A stretch of 64,000 nt of DNA from Metopolophium dirhodum. Its lineage: Eukaryota; Arthropoda; Insecta; Hemiptera; Aphididae. A model generated the notes under the pieces. The model was not told the DNA's origin. It did not search any database and was given only the letters and a program-made list of their open reading frames with translations. The stretch lies in NCBI RefSeq assembly GCF_019925205.1, contig NC_083560.1, positions 7,378,001-7,442,000 of the forward strand. Reading direction: 5' to 3'. Both the position numbers and the translations under genes were made by a program. This document shows, piece after piece, positions 24,819-37,070 of this stretch (its first letter is position 1; each line of letters opens with the position of its first letter).

Positions 24819-27474
24819 CTTAAAAATCCTATTTTGGAACTCCAACGGCATCAAAAACAAACTCAACGAACTACGCTCCCTCGCTCTCCTACTGAAAACT
24901 GACATAATCCTACTAAATGAAACCCGTCTATCTCCTTCTACCCAACTTCACATTCCAAATTTCTTCACATACAGGAATGACCTGCCGCCCGTCCGCGGCT
25001 CGCCTGCTCACGGCGGCACGGCTGTTCTAATCCACCGACGCATCATTCATCAACCTATAACTCTTAACACACTCATTCAAACCTCTTCTGTCCTCATCCA
25101 ACTAAACGGCCACGAAGTCCTTGTATCAGCGGTATACAAACCACCAGGTGCAACACTCACGTCTCACGACTTGGACTTGTTGACCCAAAGTGCCGAATGG
25201 CAAATCTCTGCAGGTGACTTCAACGCCAAACACCCTCTCTGGTTTAGCCACTCGACAAACGCTGCCGGTCGCGTACTTTTCGACCACGTTCAACAATCGG
25301 ACTATACCATCACTGCTCCCTCATCCCCCACACACTTCCCGACAAACGCTAGATACAGACCTGACATACTTGACATCGCACTCGTTCGACTACCTTATCC
25401 TACTCACATCGACAACCTCAACGAGCTATCTTCTGACCACAACCCTATCCTTCTGGAGACCTTGTGTACTCCGGTATCATCGTCCCCTCCAACGACTAAC
25501 CGCTTCATTAACTGGACAAAATACAAGACAATCCTATCCAACTTACCAAGCCCAACTGAACGACCGACCATCAACAGTGAGTCAATCGACTTGGCAATTG
25601 ATACTCTCACCAAAAACATACAACACGCGATCGAAGCTAGCGTATTTACCCCTAAACACAAAAACTCTTCCTTTTTACTACCTGACTACATAAAACTTGA
25701 AATAACTGAAAAAAACCAATTACGCCGTCAATGGCAAAGAAACCGTGACCCGACTACCAAACGTCAACTTAACGCCAAAATCTCACTAATCAGAACTTTA
25801 CTCGAAACTCACAAAACTGACCAGTGGGACATTTTTCTTAATTCTCTTGACCATCAGGACGGCTCTATATACAAACTAAACAAATGTCTCCTCCACAAAC
25901 GTCCTGCATCCCACCCTCTCACCGGCCCCAACGGTCTAGTTTTTCCGGCCATCGATCGAGCCGAGCTGATAGCTGACTCTCTCGAACTCCAATTCCAACC
26001 AAACCCTGGTCCCGACCTTCCAGAAGTTTCTGCCCACTCCAACTTACTTCGAAACATAAGTATCACCAAATCTAATTTATTCACCACCCCTGGCACAATC
26101 CAAAAAATCATAAACAACCTCCGCAAAAAGAAAGCCCCTGGTGTCGATCTCATCACCAACACTGCTCTTAAATTTCTACCGAATAACATTCTACTTTCCT
26201 TAACACAAGTTATAAATTGCTCCCTCAGAATTTGCTACTTTCCACGTGCTTGGAAAAAAGCAGTAATAATTTCCATCCCTAAGCCGGGTAAAGATCACAA
26301 ACTTCCCGAAAATTACCGACCCATCGCTCTACTCTCCTCAATATCAAAAATGTACGAACGAATCATCCTCTCTCACCTTCAAACCAATCTTCGAGACAAA
26401 ATCCGCCCAGAACAATTTGCCTTCAGACCTGAACACTCTACCACTCTACAACTGACCAAACTTACTCACCAACTTAGTCAGAACTTTAACAAAAACGTTA
26501 ACACCGCCTCCATTTTCCTTGACGTGGAAAAAGCCTTCGACCGGGTCTGGCACGTCGGCCTCCTCTACAAACTGTCCCAACTCAACATCTCGACTGAAAT
26601 CGTTAAAATCATCGAATCCTTTCTCACTCACCGCACTTTTGTCACAAAAATCGAAGACTCATTCTCGTCCACCAGACACATACTCGCAGGCGTCCCTCAA
26701 GGATCCTGCCTTTCACCTACTCTCTACTTGACTTACATTAACGACATACCAACAACTCCTAAAGCTCACCTCTCACTATTCGCTGACGACACTATGTTCT
26801 TTACTTTCGACAAAAACCCGAAACGCGCAGCCATACAATTACAACACCAACTCAACCTAGCTACCACATGGTTTCATCGCTGGAAAATCAAAATAAACCC
26901 TACCAAAACAATAGGTATTCTTTTCGGACGTTCCAATACTACTCACATCCCACCACTACTACTCGACAACCATCCAGTGACTTGGTCCAATCATGCCAAA
27001 TACCTCGGCGTTACAATAGGACGCAAACTCACCTTCGACAAACACGTTCAAGACATCACCAAAAAAGCCACTCGCGTCCGCGGAATTCTTTACCCCATTC
27101 TCAACCGTTCTAGCCCTGTCCCAAAATCTTCAAAGCTCAATATTCTAAAACTCTACGTCTCTCCAATTCTTTCATATGCTGGCCCCTCTTGGGCTCCTTT
27201 CATCGGTCCCTCACATTGGAGACGTATCGAATCTGTTCAAAACATCGGCATTCGCACGATAACGGGTTTACCCACTATCGTTAAAAATTCGGTCCTTCTA
27301 AAATCGACAAATTTCAAATCTATTCAAAACTCCATTCGTTCCCAAACCAAATCAATGTTCTACAAAAATTCTTTCTCCAATCATACTTACATCCGACTTC
27401 TAGGTAAAACACACCCTCCCCCAAATACTAAACGTAAATTGAAACCCTACCCACTCTCTTGGGCAGACCAATAA
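24811..27474 (+). CDS. LINE ORF2 protein: AP endonuclease and reverse transcriptase
   Basis: 887 residues. It nicks target DNA and primes reverse transcription at the nick. The N-terminal AP-type endonuclease shows N10, E37 (LLNETR), D136-F-N138 (GDFNAKH) and S-D209-H210-N. The reverse transcriptase shows the fingers region KKAPGVDLI, PKPGKDHKLPENYRPI, catalytic D571 (FLDVEKAFDRVWH), VPQGSCLSP, and F-A-D659-D660. The C-terminal segment SHWRRIESVQNIGIRTITG is typical of Jockey-like ORF2 thumbs. No RNase H. It overlaps ORF1 by 8 bp. All catalytic positions are intact and the length is normal for the group. Confidence 0.93.
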   Translation: MNNLKILFWNSNGIKNKLNELRSLALLLKTDIILLNETRLSPSTQLHIPNFFTYRNDLPPVRGSPAHGGTAVLIHRRIIHQPITLNTLIQTSSVLIQLNGHEVLVSAVYKPPGATLTSHDLDLLTQSAEWQISAGDFNAKHPLWFSHSTNAAGRVLFDHVQQSDYTITAPSSPTHFPTNARYRPDILDIALVRLPYPTHIDNLNELSSDHNPILLETLCTPVSSSPPTTNRFINWTKYKTILSNLPSPTERPTINSESIDLAIDTLTKNIQHAIEASVFTPKHKNSSFLLPDYIKLEITEKNQLRRQWQRNRDPTTKRQLNAKISLIRTLLETHKTDQWDIFLNSLDHQDGSIYKLNKCLLHKRPASHPLTGPNGLVFPAIDRAELIADSLELQFQPNPGPDLPEVSAHSNLLRNISITKSNLFTTPGTIQKIINNLRKKKAPGVDLITNTALKFLPNNILLSLTQVINCSLRICYFPRAWKKAVIISIPKPGKDHKLPENYRPIALLSSISKMYERIILSHLQTNLRDKIRPEQFAFRPEHSTTLQLTKLTHQLSQNFNKNVNTASIFLDVEKAFDRVWHVGLLYKLSQLNISTEIVKIIESFLTHRTFVTKIEDSFSSTRHILAGVPQGSCLSPTLYLTYINDIPTTPKAHLSLFADDTMFFTFDKNPKRAAIQLQHQLNLATTWFHRWKIKINPTKTIGILFGRSNTTHIPPLLLDNHPVTWSNHAKYLGVTIGRKLTFDKHVQDITKKATRVRGILYPILNRSSPVPKSSKLNILKLYVSPILSYAGPSWAPFIGPSHWRRIESVQNIGIRTITGLPTIVKNSVLLKSTNFKSIQNSIRSQTKSMFYKNSFSNHTYIRLLGKTHPPPNTKRKLKPYPLSWADQ

Positions 27475-27569
27475 ATCTAACCATTTCTTCTTAATTTCCA
27501 TCCACTAGTAGAGGCATAAGCCTGGAATAGTAAACGGCATAGCCATCCCTTCAAAGCAAAGCAAAGCAA
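27475..27569 (+). other. LINE 3' untranslated region and CAAAG tail
   Basis: About 95 bp ending in TTCAAAGCAAAGCAAAGCAA. The short pentamer tail replaces poly(A), as in some insect LINEs. Its 3' neighbour is the right target duplication. Confidence 0.8.
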
Positions 27570-27583
27570 GGTCAAATCATCCA
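27570..27583. repeat. LINE target site duplication, right copy
   Basis: GGTCAAATCATCCA, matching 23161-23174 exactly. Confidence 0.92.
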
Positions 27584-28408
27584 CCACACCAGTCTTCAAC
27601 ATATCTTCTACAAGTCAACAAGCACTATAGAAGACCCGAAGACCTGAAGACCCGAAGACTATCAACGCAGCAGCAACACCGACCTGAACGACACCGGCGA
27701 AGCTGATCCGACCTAACCAGTCCACGACGACGCACCCTGAACACACCGATCTAACGTGATCGCCCGATACCGCCGAGACTCAACAGTACCCGGCATACCT
27801 GGCTAATAAGCGCCACTTCACGGACCGACGACGCCAAGCCTACCGTGTACATCCAGCGATCGACGACAACGGATAGCCGCCACACCGGGACCTGATTGAC
27901 CCACCGACGGCAGCGTATAATATAATTATACTCCGGCGATCCATTACTGACAGTCCACCCGTTCAATCGAGTCCAGTCACACCGTTGGACGAATACCAAG
28001 ACACGCCGGGAACCGACTTCGCGACGTAACTTGGCCAATCGACTATTCAGCAAGCCGACAAGTAGTACCACGTTCCCCCCTACGGCGAGCTTATTCGAGT
28101 TTCGCCGCGAGGAAGAACCGAACCCACACGACTTGCTCGAGTCCGTGCACGGACGGTTTCTACTCTCCCCTATTATTGTATTACTTTTACGAAACGTATA
28201 GGCAAGTCCCGACTATTGTTTTGCTCGCGCCTCTTCAGGCCCGAACCCGCCCGCCGCGGCCGCTTCCTTAAGCCTGCCGCGCGGCCCGGGATAACTTGCC
28301 CCGATCATTATAAACATTACTTATTGGTTATATAATAAACGAATCATAACAATACACAACGCATTGATATTTACGACACGGGACGTCACGAACAGACGCT
28401 CCGTATCA
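27584..28408 (+). repeat. 3' LTR, right part
   Basis: Continues the LTR from the position after the LINE target site to the terminal TATCA. By eye it differs from 17225-18049 only at 27602. Confidence 0.92.
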
Positions 28409-28856
28409 AATTGTAACGCTGTTTAAAAGAAAACTTTATGCGTGCTCAGCGCGCCACTTCCTACCGAAAAATATAGGTATTATTTCTATCTATCAATATA
28501 AATTTCGAAAAATAAAGTGAATATAAAATATAAATCCATATTCACTTACATGTTACATATAGTTAAATACATTATATTTTGAAATAGAATAAAGTTAGAA
28601 TTATGTAACCTAGGTGAAACGTGGTATGAAAATTAGGATTTGTTTAAGGGGGGATTGGGGGGCAATGCCTCCCACGGGTCTGCGTTATATTTTGATGTAA
28701 TTAATTAAAAATATTAATATTATACCAATGATTAATATTTTAATACAATTTGTTGCAGTACCAAATGTGTAGCATTATAATATTCAAATACAATAAATAA
28801 TTTTCTAACACTTTGAATTATTATAATACAGTGTTGGCAATTTATCTTAATACATT
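28409..28856. repeat. 3' flank of the Gypsy insertion
   Basis: AATTGTAACGCTGTTTAAAAG continues the sequence broken by the Gypsy element. 28413-28630 matches 45008-45228 apart from small differences near 28455. The rest is AT-rich with no recognised feature. Confidence 0.75.
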
Positions 28857-30007
28857 TCCAATTAGTATACAACTAATAAATATATTAAATTTAAATATAT
28901 TTATTCATAAATCATAATACTCTGTAAACATTATACATGCCATGATACATCTTAATGATACCAAAAAACTAAATAATACATTTTATATACACATATAAAA
29001 ATATTAAATACATTTAAGATATATACTATCAAAAAACTACTGTTGTTGTGCTTATAATTTTTTAACAAATTAAATTAATGTTTTTTTTTTACAGATATTT
29101 AAAATATTTAAACAATTAGTAGTTTGTAAGCATTTGAACCTTTTGATGGCCTTAATATGGTTTAACAGTACAAAATGTTTATTTCTTCATATTGTTAATG
29201 TTTTGTAATTCTAAATCTTTGAAAAAGTCTTCAATACTTGGTGTATATTGTGATACAAAACACTCACAAGATTCTGTATTGTAGGTACTGTACTTTTAAT
29301 TAAACTGATGTATCAATCCACTGTTAATTGTATGAAATGTAATAAATATTATAATTATTAAAATCAATAAATTTTTAATAGTTGATTGTTTGATTACAAT
29401 TAATTCTAATCCGGTCAAATTTATTTGAAATAGCTCCACAGTTAAGCAAAACCAATTTGAGAGGTTAAAATCTGGACTAAAATCCACAGAGTATAACATC
29501 AGCAGAAATAATTCAGGACAAATTATTTGTTATACTTGCATATTCTCCATCAATGACATAATGTTGCCATTTACTGTATCTAAATAAATAACATAAATAT
29601 AAAATAATTTAATATATCAATAATTGTTAAATAAGAAACAAGAGTTATGATACTTCTAAAACTTACCTACAAATGTTTACACATGTTTATTGTTAAGTGA
29701 AAGTATTGAAAAATAATCCAGGATTTGATTTATCTTGTAAATTATGACGTGTACCTATGTCATTACACATTTACATACAAACGAGCAACACAACACATAA
29801 TAAGGCAAATTAAATAAAAATATAATCATGAATAAATCTATAGATGTAACTGTAAGCTTGGTAAATTTGCAGGTAAATATTTTTTTTTACTAATAAAATT
29901 AGCATGGGAGTATGTGACACCTAAAATTAAACATCATAACGAGACGAATATTTACAAGTCATTACCACAGATATAATATTATAATACTTACATAATATTA
30001 TAGTTGA
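28857..30007. repeat. Dispersed repeat block Q, copy 2
   Basis: Matches 2517-3690. The acceptor-like tract and the 37-codon open stretch are kept here (from 29094), with one amino-acid-changing difference in TGGTT(T/G)AAC. Confidence 0.8.
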
Positions 30008-30829
30008 TGCAAATTATTTTGAGTTGAGAATTCAAAAAAATGTTTCTTTTTAAATCTAAGATTTGAAATTGTTATAAAAGATTATCCATAAGTTTGTTTA
30101 TCTTTATCAACCAAAATAATTTCTACAAGCAATTCAAATTAAATTTTTATGAGCGTTTAAAATTCATACTTTTACAATATTGGATATTGTCGATGTTGAT
30201 ATACTCGATTTCTCATGTAGTGGTTTTGTTATTTTATTGTTATTCAAAAACGAATAACTGTAGATACATGGAAATTTTACTGAATGTGTGTATTTTAATT
30301 GGCCTATACACCATAAAATGTTGAAAATAATTTGAATCTTTTTGAGTTGTTTACGGACATAGTTTTAAATTTTTTTAGTTTTTTTTTCTATAAATATCAA
30401 TAAAATTGTATTTGTTGGGTAAAAAAGCGTGAAAATTTAATACAAGGCTCCTGATATATCGTTCCAATGGCAGTTGAAAAAAATTAAAAATAAATAGGCA
30501 CAATTTTTTTTTATAAGCATTTAAAGTTCAAATTTTGACAAAATTTATCAAATTTAAAATTTAATAATTATTTTGTAGTTGAAAATTTATAAAATGTTCA
30601 ACTTTTATAGCGAAGGATTGAAAGTTTAAGACATGGTTCCACGTAAATAGGTTATATATACATTACTTTATTTACAATAATATCATCAAATATATTTAGT
30701 AATATCATAGGCTGACTAACCATTTTAGTTGGTTATTTTTTTGGTGTATAGCAAATAAAACTAAAAATGTTCATATATCTACAGTTTTTATTTGTTTTAG
30801 AATAACAATAAAATAACAAAATCTGTTCG
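30008..30829. repeat. AT-rich repeat block, as at 4300-5030
   Basis: Same order as 4119-5034 but lacks the module copy found at 5035; joins directly to the GC-rich block. The frame at 30094 is not conserved and is not called. Confidence 0.65.
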
Positions 30830-31033
30830 AACATGGACGTGTTTTCGTGCCACCGTATAGCTTCGACACATTCTCTCCTAGCGGTGCAGCGGACGGCCGA
30901 AGCTCGCGAGCTGGGTTACTCCCTCTTCCGCTATAATACTTGTCTTTGCCCGGCGGTTGAGCTCTGCGCACCGTTCCGCCGGCTCGCCGCTTTGGGCCGT
31001 GGTTGTACCCGCGTTACATAGGGTGCCGTCAGT
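30830..31033 (+). repeat. GC-rich repeat block, copy 2 (short)
   Basis: Contains the fullest form of the ~62-codon open frame (ATG at 30833, TAG at 31019). The rest of the block, present at 5420-5760, is deleted. Confidence 0.6.
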
Positions 31034-32168
31034 TAAATTATATATGCAAATTATAATTTCTACACCTGTTCGTGGGCCAATTATTATTATTGTTTGTATT
31101 AATATGTAGATTTGTCCGTACGTAAGGATTCAGATCTGGGCGCCCACCATTAAAAAACGAATTATTATATTATAATATATAAGTCTTTGTAAGAAATACA
31201 AGTGTTTCCGTCTTCCAAATTGTAGTACCACCATTTTATGGTAACCCTTCCCGCTCCTGCCCCCCCAACACAATCGCGAGTCTTTGCCGACAACCGCCAT
31301 ACTAGTATGTCCGGCAGTGGCGCAAACAAAATCGCTACATGAAAAATCGAGTGAATTTTGTGTATTTTGTCAATAATTGAACTTTAAATGCTTATAAAAT
31401 AAAACTGTGACTGAGGACTTTTAATATTTTTTAAATGTCATTGTAACATTATAGAAGGAAAAGTATTAAATTTTCAAGCTCTTTCTCAACAAATAAAGTT
31501 TTATTGACATTCATAGAAAAAAGACTAAGACGATTGGAAACTGAAAATGTTTCTTAACAATTCAAAACAAATCAAAATGTGAATAGAAAATTTTAATATA
31601 AACAACCCGTGAAAATGTCATGTATATACGTTATATTTATATATGGTTCATTTGTTGTAGAGTTACACCAAACAAAAACAGATTTTGCGTAAAAATTCCA
31701 GTTTTTCCTTAATATTGTTGTGTTATTTTTCCCTCTTTTGAAAACTATTGAGAATTTTAAAATCACTCTACTTAGAATCTAAAAATAATTTGCATATTTT
31801 AGTTAATTTAGAAAATCGTCAAAATTCTGACTTCAATCACTTCATATCAAAAATTTCTCTTGTATAGAAAGCTCAAATTAAGTCAAAGCAATATATAGTC
31901 TTAAAATTAATTCTATATAATAAGTAAATAATATATAGGTATAAAATAGTAGGTATATTTTGTAACTGAATTAGGCTAAACTCTGTCGAACACTCGAACT
32001 GTAAATTTCAGTGTTAAAAATGACAAAGTATCGTTTTTTTTTATGCTTGAGAACCAGATTTATTATACTTGGTGTGTTCTTTTCTGAAAGCATCGCGTAA
32101 ACTCTTCCATTTCTTTTGTAGTTCTTTAAGCCGGTTGTCGGTGCCGGTCATTTATTAAGGAGTAAAAT
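31034..32168. repeat. Repeat blocks as at 6010-7600 with deletions
   Basis: Follows the same order as copy 1 with several internal deletions. No coding signal. Confidence 0.65.
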
Positions 32169-32755
32169 TTAGGCAATCCAATTTACATGTTGTATCCATC
32201 TCGCATGGAACGTGAATGTGTGTGAGATGTAAATCGATATTAGTGTGAGTGAGCTATGATTACACGCGCAGATAAAAATATTTACTCACACGCATACACA
32301 AGTCGTCAGTGATTGACTTCGATTGAACAAAAATGCTTTTACAGAAAAAAACTCTCAAGCCTCGTTGCTATGTCGGATTTTGGTAATTTTTTTTTATCTG
32401 AGAGGTGATAATTTTTAACAGGTCGGATCAAAGCTCGAATTTTTATTTTATTTTACATTGCAGTAGAAAAATACGTTTAAAAAAGAACAAATATTGTGCA
32501 TTATTCAAATGCATATTCCAGATTCTAAAATTATAATTTTCAAAACGGGCTTTGATCCAACCTACAAAATGTTCTCTACTTTTAAATAAAAAAAATTGAT
32601 TAATTTTAATTTTGATTAATTTATTGGGCATTAGTACTACAGTAGGATAAGTTAATTTTTGTTGAAAAAATTGTATTTGAATATTTCATTGTGTGTTTAA
32701 AATATTGGTAATAAATAATAATATATTTTAAAAGTTTCAAGTACTCAACAATCAT
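32169..32755. repeat. Repeat block R, copy 1 (also 49705-50215)
   Basis: About 0.57 kb absent from the corresponding position near 7600, so it is an insertion or a variant of the block. It contains ACACGCGCAGATAAAAATAT and AAAACTCTCAAGCCTCG. The minus frame at 32443-32631 has no recognisable product and is only partly kept in the second copy. Confidence 0.65.
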
Positions 32756-34728
32756 ATTTGTGACTTGAAGGATCCAAAGTTAACTTAATAACCAAATAAA
32801 ATCTATTTTCAAAATTATTATCACTGTGAAACTCAGGTCAGTATAAGGACTATGTTACAACATTTGTCAGTGAGATAATTTAGATTTTAGGCGTTTTACA
32901 CAGAGGCTATATCATGCATTTTTTGGTTTACTGAACCACAAAAAAAAAGTCTAGGGTGGGTGTCATTTTCAAAGGTAGGTACTTGGTCTTGGTTATCACT
33001 AATCACTAATCAGTGTCCGGTATAGCCGTATAGGTAATATAAACATGGTTAGTTTGATCGCCAATTGGCAATTCGTCATTAGCAATAAATAGATACAATC
33101 ACATACATTAACAATCAACTTATGAAGTTATAAACAGCTTTATGACAAAAAAGGTTTGTAAGTAGATGTCGCTCTGTTGAACAGTAGGTTACAAGTGGGT
33201 TACTGTATAATGGATGGTATTAAATTTGAATTCAATGATAATATAATAATATCATTGTATACGAAATACGATTCTAAACGGTGACGGTTTGTCAGTGTGG
33301 ATATCTTATATTATATTTATATTGTTAAATGTTATTACTTATTATTAATACGGTAGCCGGCTGAATTAATATTATAAAATTAGAACAAAATAACTTAAAT
33401 GGTTATTCTTGGTTTTTTAATATGTAATTTCATCCAAATTTGAACTTAAAATAACTATTAAAAAACTGTGTTTATGTATTTTTTAGATTTTTTGATAACA
33501 GAATTAATAACTTTGTTGTAAAGTATTTATCCTTAGCTATAAAAGTTGAACATTTTATAAATTCTTAACTACTAAATAATTTGTAAATACTCAATTTGTT
33601 AAGTTTCGTCAAAATTCAAACATTGAATGCTTATAAAAAAAAATTATACTTTTAATTTTAATTTTATCTAATCATTGATCAAACAAAATATTATTACACT
33701 ATTTCTGAATTAAACGTGAATATATTTATTTTTTTCATAGCAGTAATTGTATTGATAATAACAATCTAATACTATAAAATCCCAATATTATAATTTATAA
33801 TAATATAATATTCATACGAATGTGTTTTGTTATTTATTATTACGTTTCTCGTGTGATGTTGATTACTATTTTATAGAAATGGTTTCAATTAAACAAAGTG
33901 TGAAATAATTCATTTTCATGAAAAATACGATTCTCTAAGTGGACACAACACAATATACAATTAATAGTTATTTATTAATACATATTTTTGATTCATAAAT
34001 TTTCTTACATCTGCTCAGAATCGTTTTTTATCGAATGCAATCATTGCATTCAAATTGAGTAGGTACTGTTATAATATACTATTCTGTCCGAGGATCGAAA
34101 GGACAATGACAAATTTACCTTAATCATTTTTTTTATAAAGAAAATTAGGTACCCGACATAAAAATAATAATTATTCAATGAAGTATCTATAGTAAAAACC
34201 TCAATAACCACAATTTATTTATAAAATGCACACAATATATTATTATGTAGCCAATAATATAAATTATACGAAATTAATTTTAAAACTATTGATAATTTTG
34301 AATTTTGAAATAATTTGAAATAATTTTAAATAATTCAAATAATTTTGAACCTCTTCAATGCACCAACAATACTCACTTTCCAATCGAACAAGAAACTTGG
34401 TTAAACTAGATTCGTGGTTCTAAACATTTTTACTATCCTAAAAGGTGACTTTATTGCAAGGCTCCTGATATATTGTTACAATAGCAGTTGAAAAATATTA
34501 AAAATATATAGTCACAATTTTTTTTTATAAGCATTCAAAGTACGAATTTTGACAAGATTTATCAAATTTAAAATTTTATAATTATTTTGTAGTTAAAAAT
34601 GTATAAAATGTTCAACCTTTATAGTTAAGGATTGAAAATTTAAAACAAGATTCCACGTAAATGGGTTGTATATAAATTACTTTATTCACCTTAATATCAT
34701 CAAATGTTATGATATACATAGGCTAAAA
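32756..34728. repeat. Repeat mosaic matching 7640-8540 then 10200-13760
   Basis: Same order as the first mosaic copy but without the tandem duplication and with other deletions. Holds the dispersed module at 33165. Nothing coding. Confidence 0.7.
33165..33286 (+). repeat. ~115 bp dispersed module, copy f
   Basis: Same variant as the copies at 8041 and 9699 (TGTATACGAAATACGATTC). Confidence 0.75.
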
Positions 34729-34829
34729 ATTGTTTTTCTTATACGATAATATTATATCATTGAATTCAAATTTAACAACATCTATTACTGTTACGCACTT
34801 GTAACATACTGTAAAGCAGAGCGACATCC
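34729..34829 (-). repeat. ~115 bp dispersed module, minus-strand copy o
   Basis: Reverse-complement copy, diverged at the CATC(T/C)ATTAC position. Confidence 0.7.
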
Positions 34830-37070
34830 ACTTACCCACCTTTTTAATTTTTAATTTGATATATTTTCTAAAAAACTGAACTTAAATTGCTTACAATAAA
34901 TGTGTGCCCATGTAGGTAATAATTTTTTTTAAAACCATTCAATTTTAAAATGTATGAAAATGAAATATATTCTCAAAATGCCCATAATATATGTTGGTTA
35001 GTAAAATGTAGGTACTAATTGATAAAAATAAATAGTATTTAATACGTTAATTTGAAATACATCAAATCATTATATTTTGAGGAATATTTTAAATAATAAT
35101 TTATAACAGTTTATTTAATACTAGGTATACTGCATGATAGGTATTCAATTACTTTTTAAAAGTATTTTTATACAATAATGTGTCACTGTTAATAAGCAAA
35201 CACATTGTATTAGTGCTCACAGTAATACACATAGATAAAATAATGCATTTTATTTTCATTAATTTTATAGTTCAATATTTTTTCCAAATAATATAAATAC
35301 TATAAGTTTAGATATTTTAGTTAATTCCATAGATTAACGGTCGGTGTGAGAATGTAATGTTACTGTTCGACTAGTGTAAAAACTAACATATTATATTATA
35401 ATACTATATAATATACCAGCGATTCTCATACTTTAAATATTCGCTTACCACCTACACAGTTTGAAAATTTTCATGTACCTCTTGAACAAATAAGGAACCT
35501 TTTTTATGAGCCTTCCGCGGAATGATGAAAAATTATATTAAAATTTATGAAAATGAAATATACTTATATATAGGTAATAATATATTTTTCTGCCGTGTGG
35601 GAATGTTTTATTTTTATTGGTTGTAAGCCAGGCAGCTGAGGCCATTAGCTGTAGGATAGTACTATGATACAACTATGATAATATGGTACTATGATGGTAG
35701 GGAACTGACCGAATTGAATTCAATTTACTGTGGGTCGCTTTTGCATTTAAACATGTAAATATGCACACTTGAGAAAACAAACTACCGTTATTTAACAAAA
35801 AAATCTAACTCGTACACCTAAGTTTACTCGGACACCACAACAAATAAATATGTAGTTTTCAGGGTTAAATCGAATAAAAACACACAAGTAAATTATTGTT
35901 CTATTATTAGTACAAAAAGACTGATTTTCGTACTTCACTTGTTCAAAAACTAAAAAAATATTTGTGGTAAGAGTACTCTAGTACTCTATACCTATGAACC
36001 ACATATTATAAAATTGTCACAGACTATTGCCGAATAGCCCGAACAGCCCAACAAATTTTAAAAAGAAATGAGATTGCATTATTTCTATTTTTATTCTGTC
36101 TTAAAAATGTACCAAAAAATAAATAAATAATCGGTCGTAAATTATCTCACCAAATTTGAAATATATTAAAAGGATGAGAACCGCTTGTATATAGTATATA
36201 TAATATAATAATATGTTATTTTTTACACCAGTCGAACAGTTATATTATATTCTTACACCTACTGTTAATCTATATGATGAACTTAATAATACATAGTGAA
36301 ACAGTAATAATTATAACAGATTATAAAAATAATAAATAATTTAAGTAAATTATAAATAATATTTAATGTTAATAATAATGCATTCCATTTTTTTTATAAA
36401 GGTGATTCTCCCGGATGATCCTTCCGCGTAATGATGAAAAATGTTATTAAAATTTATGAAAATGAAATATAATTATAAATAGGTAATAATATATTTTTCT
36501 GCCGTGTGGAATTGATTTTTTTTTATTGTTCTGAAGCCTGAAGTCTGTATACCTAAGTTTACCGAGACAGCACAACAAATAAAAATGTAGTTTTCAGGGT
36601 TAATCACATATGAATAAATTATTGTTGTTTTATTAATACAAAAACACTCACATGAAACTAAAAAATATTTGTGGCAAGAGTACCCTAGTACTAATAAAAT
36701 AAATAATCGGTCGTAAATAATCTCACCAAATTTAAATATATCAAAAGGATGATAACCGCTGGTATATAGTATATATATAATATAAATATATAATAATATG
36801 TTAGTTTTTACACCAGTCGAACAGTAAATAATACATTCTTATACTGACTGTTAATCTGTGGAATACAATTATTGAATTATGAAATGTATTATTTGTATTA
36901 CAGTGAGCACTAATACAATTTGTTTGCTTAACAACAGTGTTGTATAAAATACTTTTAAAAAGTATTTGAATAGGTACTTTCCTAGTAAGTAAATAATTTA
37001 AAGTCCACTGCCAAAACCCTCAAACAAAGCTCTACTGATATTAAATAGGTTCATAGGTATAGAGTACTAG

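Larger units (their letters stand above)
23175..27569 (+). mobile_element. Jockey-clade-like non-LTR retrotransposon (LINE), complete
   Basis: 4395 bp between 14 bp target duplications. It has a 5' region with four spaced repeats, ORF1 with three zinc knuckles, ORF2 with AP endonuclease and reverse transcriptase, a short 3' untranslated region and a CAAAG-repeat tail instead of poly(A). The zinc-knuckle arrangement and the SDHNPI and FADD motifs match the Jockey group of insect LINEs. There are no stops or frameshifts in either frame. Because it lies inside a near-identical LTR pair, it is younger than the Gypsy insertion. Confidence 0.92.
16933..28408 (+). mobile_element. Complete Ty3/Gypsy LTR retrotransposon with a LINE nested in its 3' LTR
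   Basis: The element starts TGTAAC and ends TATCA, with AATT on both sides (16929-16932 and 28409-28412) as a 4 bp target duplication. It has a 5' LTR, a primer binding site, gag, pol in the order protease, reverse transcriptase, RNase H, integrase, a polypurine tract and a 3' LTR. Integrase after RNase H is the Ty3/Gypsy order. No envelope-like frame follows pol. Subtracting the nested LINE plus one target duplication (4409 bp) leaves a 3' LTR of exactly 1117 bp, equal to the 5' LTR. I noticed one mismatch between the LTRs (17243 versus 27602), so the insertion is very young. The empty site survives as a paralogue at 44993-45010. Confidence 0.95.

Noticed and set aside
25190..27113. Alternative-frame stretches inside LINE ORF2 (for example 25190-25693)
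   Set aside because: They lie entirely within the intact ORF2 and carry no family motifs.
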